Shown piece after piece: positions 62,370 through 64,000 of a stretch of 64,000 nt of DNA. The translations under genes and the position numbers were made by a program. Source of the stretch: Salinisphaera sp. G21_0 (lineage in GTDB: Bacteria; Pseudomonadota; Gammaproteobacteria; Pseudomonadales; Endozoicomonadaceae). The DNA is taken from positions 1 to 64,000 of the forward strand of contig NZ_JAGHQW010000010.1 in assembly GCF_017744115.1 (NCBI RefSeq), given 5' to 3'. How positions within the stretch are numbered: position 1 is the first letter of the stretch; each line of letters opens with the position of its first letter. The notes under the pieces are model-generated. The model was not told the origin of the DNA, made no database searches, and worked only from the letters and a program-made list of their open reading frames with translations.

Positions 62370-63389
62370 ATGAAAACACATTCCGTAACCTGCAAGACGC
62401 TGAAGAACAGGCTGCCCCGGTTAATACTGGTTATGGCGATGGCATTGGCCAATGCCGTTTCGTTGCCTTTCAGTACTGCCCGGGCCAGCGAGTCTGACAG
62501 CCAGCATTGTGTGACCGATATGAGCGGCCGTGCTGTCTGTCTGGATACCCGTTCGCCCAGAATCATCAGCCTGTCTCCGGGTTCTACTGAATTGTTATTT
62601 GCTGCCGGTGCCGGTGATCGCGTTATTGCGGTTGATCAGCACAGCGATTTCCCTGAAGCGGTCAAACAGCTGCCCAATGTGGGTGGCTACCCCAATGTGA
62701 GTGTTGAAGCCATTGTGGCCATGAAGCCTGATCTGGTGGTGGTCTGGACCGCCGGTAATTCCCAAAAGGTGATTGATCAGCTGGAGTCCCTGGGCGTCAG
62801 CACCTTTCATATCAATGTGGTGGATTTTGCCGGTATTAAGCAGGCCCTCCGAAGTCTCGGGCAGGTGGCCGGGACCGAAAAAACAGCCGAACAGGTTGTT
62901 GGTGACTTTACCGCGCGTTTGCACACACTGCAGAGTCAATATGCCCGGCGTGAACCGGTATCGGTGTTCTTTGAAATCTGGCGATCCCCACTGATGACGG
63001 TGGGTAATGGCCTGGTGATTGATGATGTTATTTCGTTGTGTGGTGGCCGGAATATCTATGGTGATGTCTCCGAACGTATTCCCAAAATCGGTATCGAATC
63101 CCTGATTACTCGTGATCCACAGGTCATTATTGGTTCTGACCCGCAAGGCGATACCCCACAAACCCGCAAAGAGTTGCTCGACTACTGGAGCCAGTGGCAA
63201 AACCTGCAGGCGGTACAGCAGCAACAACTGTTTTCGGTACCCAGTGATCTGATTGCCAGACCAACGCCCAGGATTCTGGATGGGGCAGAGATGATCTGCC
63301 AGCAGTTACAAGCGGTGCGCTCAAAGGCAAGCCACTCCGAATATGTGGCTGGCCAGACACCACCACCTCATCAGCAGAGCCCGCTCTGA
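62370..63389 (+). CDS. btuF: Periplasmic vitamin B12-binding protein (ABC transporter substrate-binding)
   Basis: Signal peptide MKTHSV...MALANAVSLPFSTARA, then the BtuF fold: PRIISLSPGSTELLFAAGAGDRVIAVDQHSDFP, GGYPNVSVEAIVAMKPDLVVVW, RSLGQVAG and a C-terminal lobe with IPKIGIESLITRDPQVII. Delivers cobalamin from BtuB to an inner-membrane ABC importer, not seen here. ATG 62370 follows CAGGGAG. The 339 residues are longer than E. coli BtuF (266) because of the N-terminus and a Gln/Pro-rich tail. Controlled by the upstream riboswitch; btuB follows after 58 bp. Confidence 0.92.
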   Translation: MKTHSVTCKTLKNRLPRLILVMAMALANAVSLPFSTARASESDSQHCVTDMSGRAVCLDTRSPRIISLSPGSTELLFAAGAGDRVIAVDQHSDFPEAVKQLPNVGGYPNVSVEAIVAMKPDLVVVWTAGNSQKVIDQLESLGVSTFHINVVDFAGIKQALRSLGQVAGTEKTAEQVVGDFTARLHTLQSQYARREPVSVFFEIWRSPLMTVGNGLVIDDVISLCGGRNIYGDVSERIPKIGIESLITRDPQVIIGSDPQGDTPQTRKELLDYWSQWQNLQAVQQQQLFSVPSDLIARPTPRILDGAEMICQQLQAVRSKASHSEYVAGQTPPPHQQSPL

Positions 63390-63447
63390 AAAGGCGGGGT
63401 TCTGCCTATTTTTAAGACAATTCGCTTACTTTAAGGATGTAAATAAG

Positions 63448-64000
63448 ATGTCGTTTAATCATCGTTCTATTTTTGCACGCACCGGGCTTTCGGTTGCTGT
63501 GGTAATGTCGGTAATGAGCTCTGCTGCGGCTGCAGAAGAGCTTTATAAGCTTGTAGAGGTTGTTGTTACTGCGGCAAGGACCGCTCAAACAGTTGATGAG
63601 ACGTTGGCTCCTGTGACGGTGATTAGTCGGGAGCAGATTGAGCGGAGTCAGGCAAAAAGTGTTACTGAGGTTCTGCGTACAACTCCTGGACTTCAGGTGA
63701 CGGAGAGTGGTGGTCAAGGGTCTCTTACTTCAATTTTCTTGAGAGGCACCAACTCAAACCATACTCTGGTGCTTGTAGACGGCGTGCGAATCAATGATGC
63801 AACCGGGGGGATGCCATCTATTCCTTACCTGAACCCTGATCAGATTGAAAGAATTGAAATTGTTCGTGGCCCCAAATCCAGCCTTTATGGCGCTGATGCT
63901 ATTGGTGGTGTTATTCAGATTTTTACCCGCAGAGGCAGCGGTGATCCGAGGTTGACTGTCAAAGTTGGAGGAGGAAGTCGAAAAACCAGCAATGCTGACC
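63448..64000 (+). CDS. btuB: TonB-dependent vitamin B12 receptor (partial, cut by window end)
   Basis: Start ATG 63448 follows TTAAGGAT. The encoded protein begins MSFNHRSIFARTGLSVAVVMSVMSSAAAA, a signal peptide, then a TonB-box-like VEVVVTAAR and the plug domain (TLAPVTVISREQIERSQ, VTEVLRTTPGLQV, LVDGVRINDATGG, IERIEIVRGPKSSLYGADAIGGVIQIFT). Family TonB-dependent receptor is certain; BtuB is inferred from the plug sequence, btuF and riboswitch upstream. About 184 residues are visible; the barrel lies beyond the window. Confidence 0.9.
   Translation, partial: MSFNHRSIFARTGLSVAVVMSVMSSAAAAEELYKLVEVVVTAARTAQTVDETLAPVTVISREQIERSQAKSVTEVLRTTPGLQVTESGGQGSLTSIFLRGTNSNHTLVLVDGVRINDATGGMPSIPYLNPDQIERIEIVRGPKSSLYGADAIGGVIQIFTRRGSGDPRLTVKVGGGSRKTSNAD

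Noticed and set aside
62136-62373. Small open frames in the btuF leader
   Set aside because: They overlap the riboswitch and its expression platform and lack ribosome sites.

Overview
The window looks like chromosome of a marine gammaproteobacterium, most likely Endozoicomonadaceae (an inference from gene content, not a database match). Core genes are gammaproteobacterial in type and order: yeaG-yeaH-spoVR, lgt-thyA, rimK, yccS, hmgA-fahA-maiA, cpdA-yqiB-tolC, waaA and a cobalamin block. They alternate with islands of eukaryotic-like and effector-like genes, as expected of an animal-associated bacterium that delivers proteins into host cells. No secretion system is encoded in the window.

Layout. 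1-126: 3' end of a group II intron. 439-1305: a cation efflux transporter. 1342-17108: an array alternating a coiled-coil gene (CC1-CC5) with a large ankyrin-repeat gene (Ank1, Ank2). Every CC gene has the same ~95-bp leader. The array shrinks to the right: both ankyrin genes are intact except for one frameshift each, and the last units are a 1,681-bp tandem duplication in which only an ankyrin tail remains. CC1, CC2 and CC4 end in SGCMQS and CC3 in SGCMQP, which resembles a eukaryotic CaaX lipidation box. 17196-20770: small orphan paralogues, a methyltransferase-like protein, a CC gene relic and a degraded MITE that runs into the spoVR stop codon. 20771-25634: the yeaG-yeaH-spoVR stress operon (minus strand). 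26319-27736: a TauE/SafE exporter and a YjjX-type NTP phosphatase. 27971-32993: an internally duplicated ankyrin-like protein and a SopB/IpgD-type phosphoinositide phosphatase. 33404-35139: lgt-thyA. 35205-36614: a membrane-anchored tyrosine phosphatase. 36740-40684: three tandem paralogues of an unrecognised family. 40693-45914: an M14-type deacylase, rimK, a small charged protein and yccS. 45977-47821: a protein with four spaced repeats resembling ETS winged helices. 47933-58897: peptidase, esterase, tyrosine/homogentisate catabolism, cpdA, yqiB, tolC, waaA. 59006-59659: an orphan gene. 59786-64000: cobQ, a PduO-type adenosyltransferase, a cobalamin riboswitch, btuF and the start of btuB.

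How the parts fit. The cobalamin block would import, adenosylate and process B12 under riboswitch control. The hmg-fah-mai operon turns homogentisate into fumarate and acetoacetate. The accessory islands hold two probable signalling phosphatases (phosphoinositide and phosphotyrosine), ankyrin scaffolds, coiled-coil proteins with a possible lipidation tail and a possible nuclear-type DNA-binding protein. Together they read as a candidate host-manipulation repertoire. The least described items are the CC/ankyrin cassette array, the three-gene family at 36.7-40.7 kb and the ETS-like four-repeat protein.
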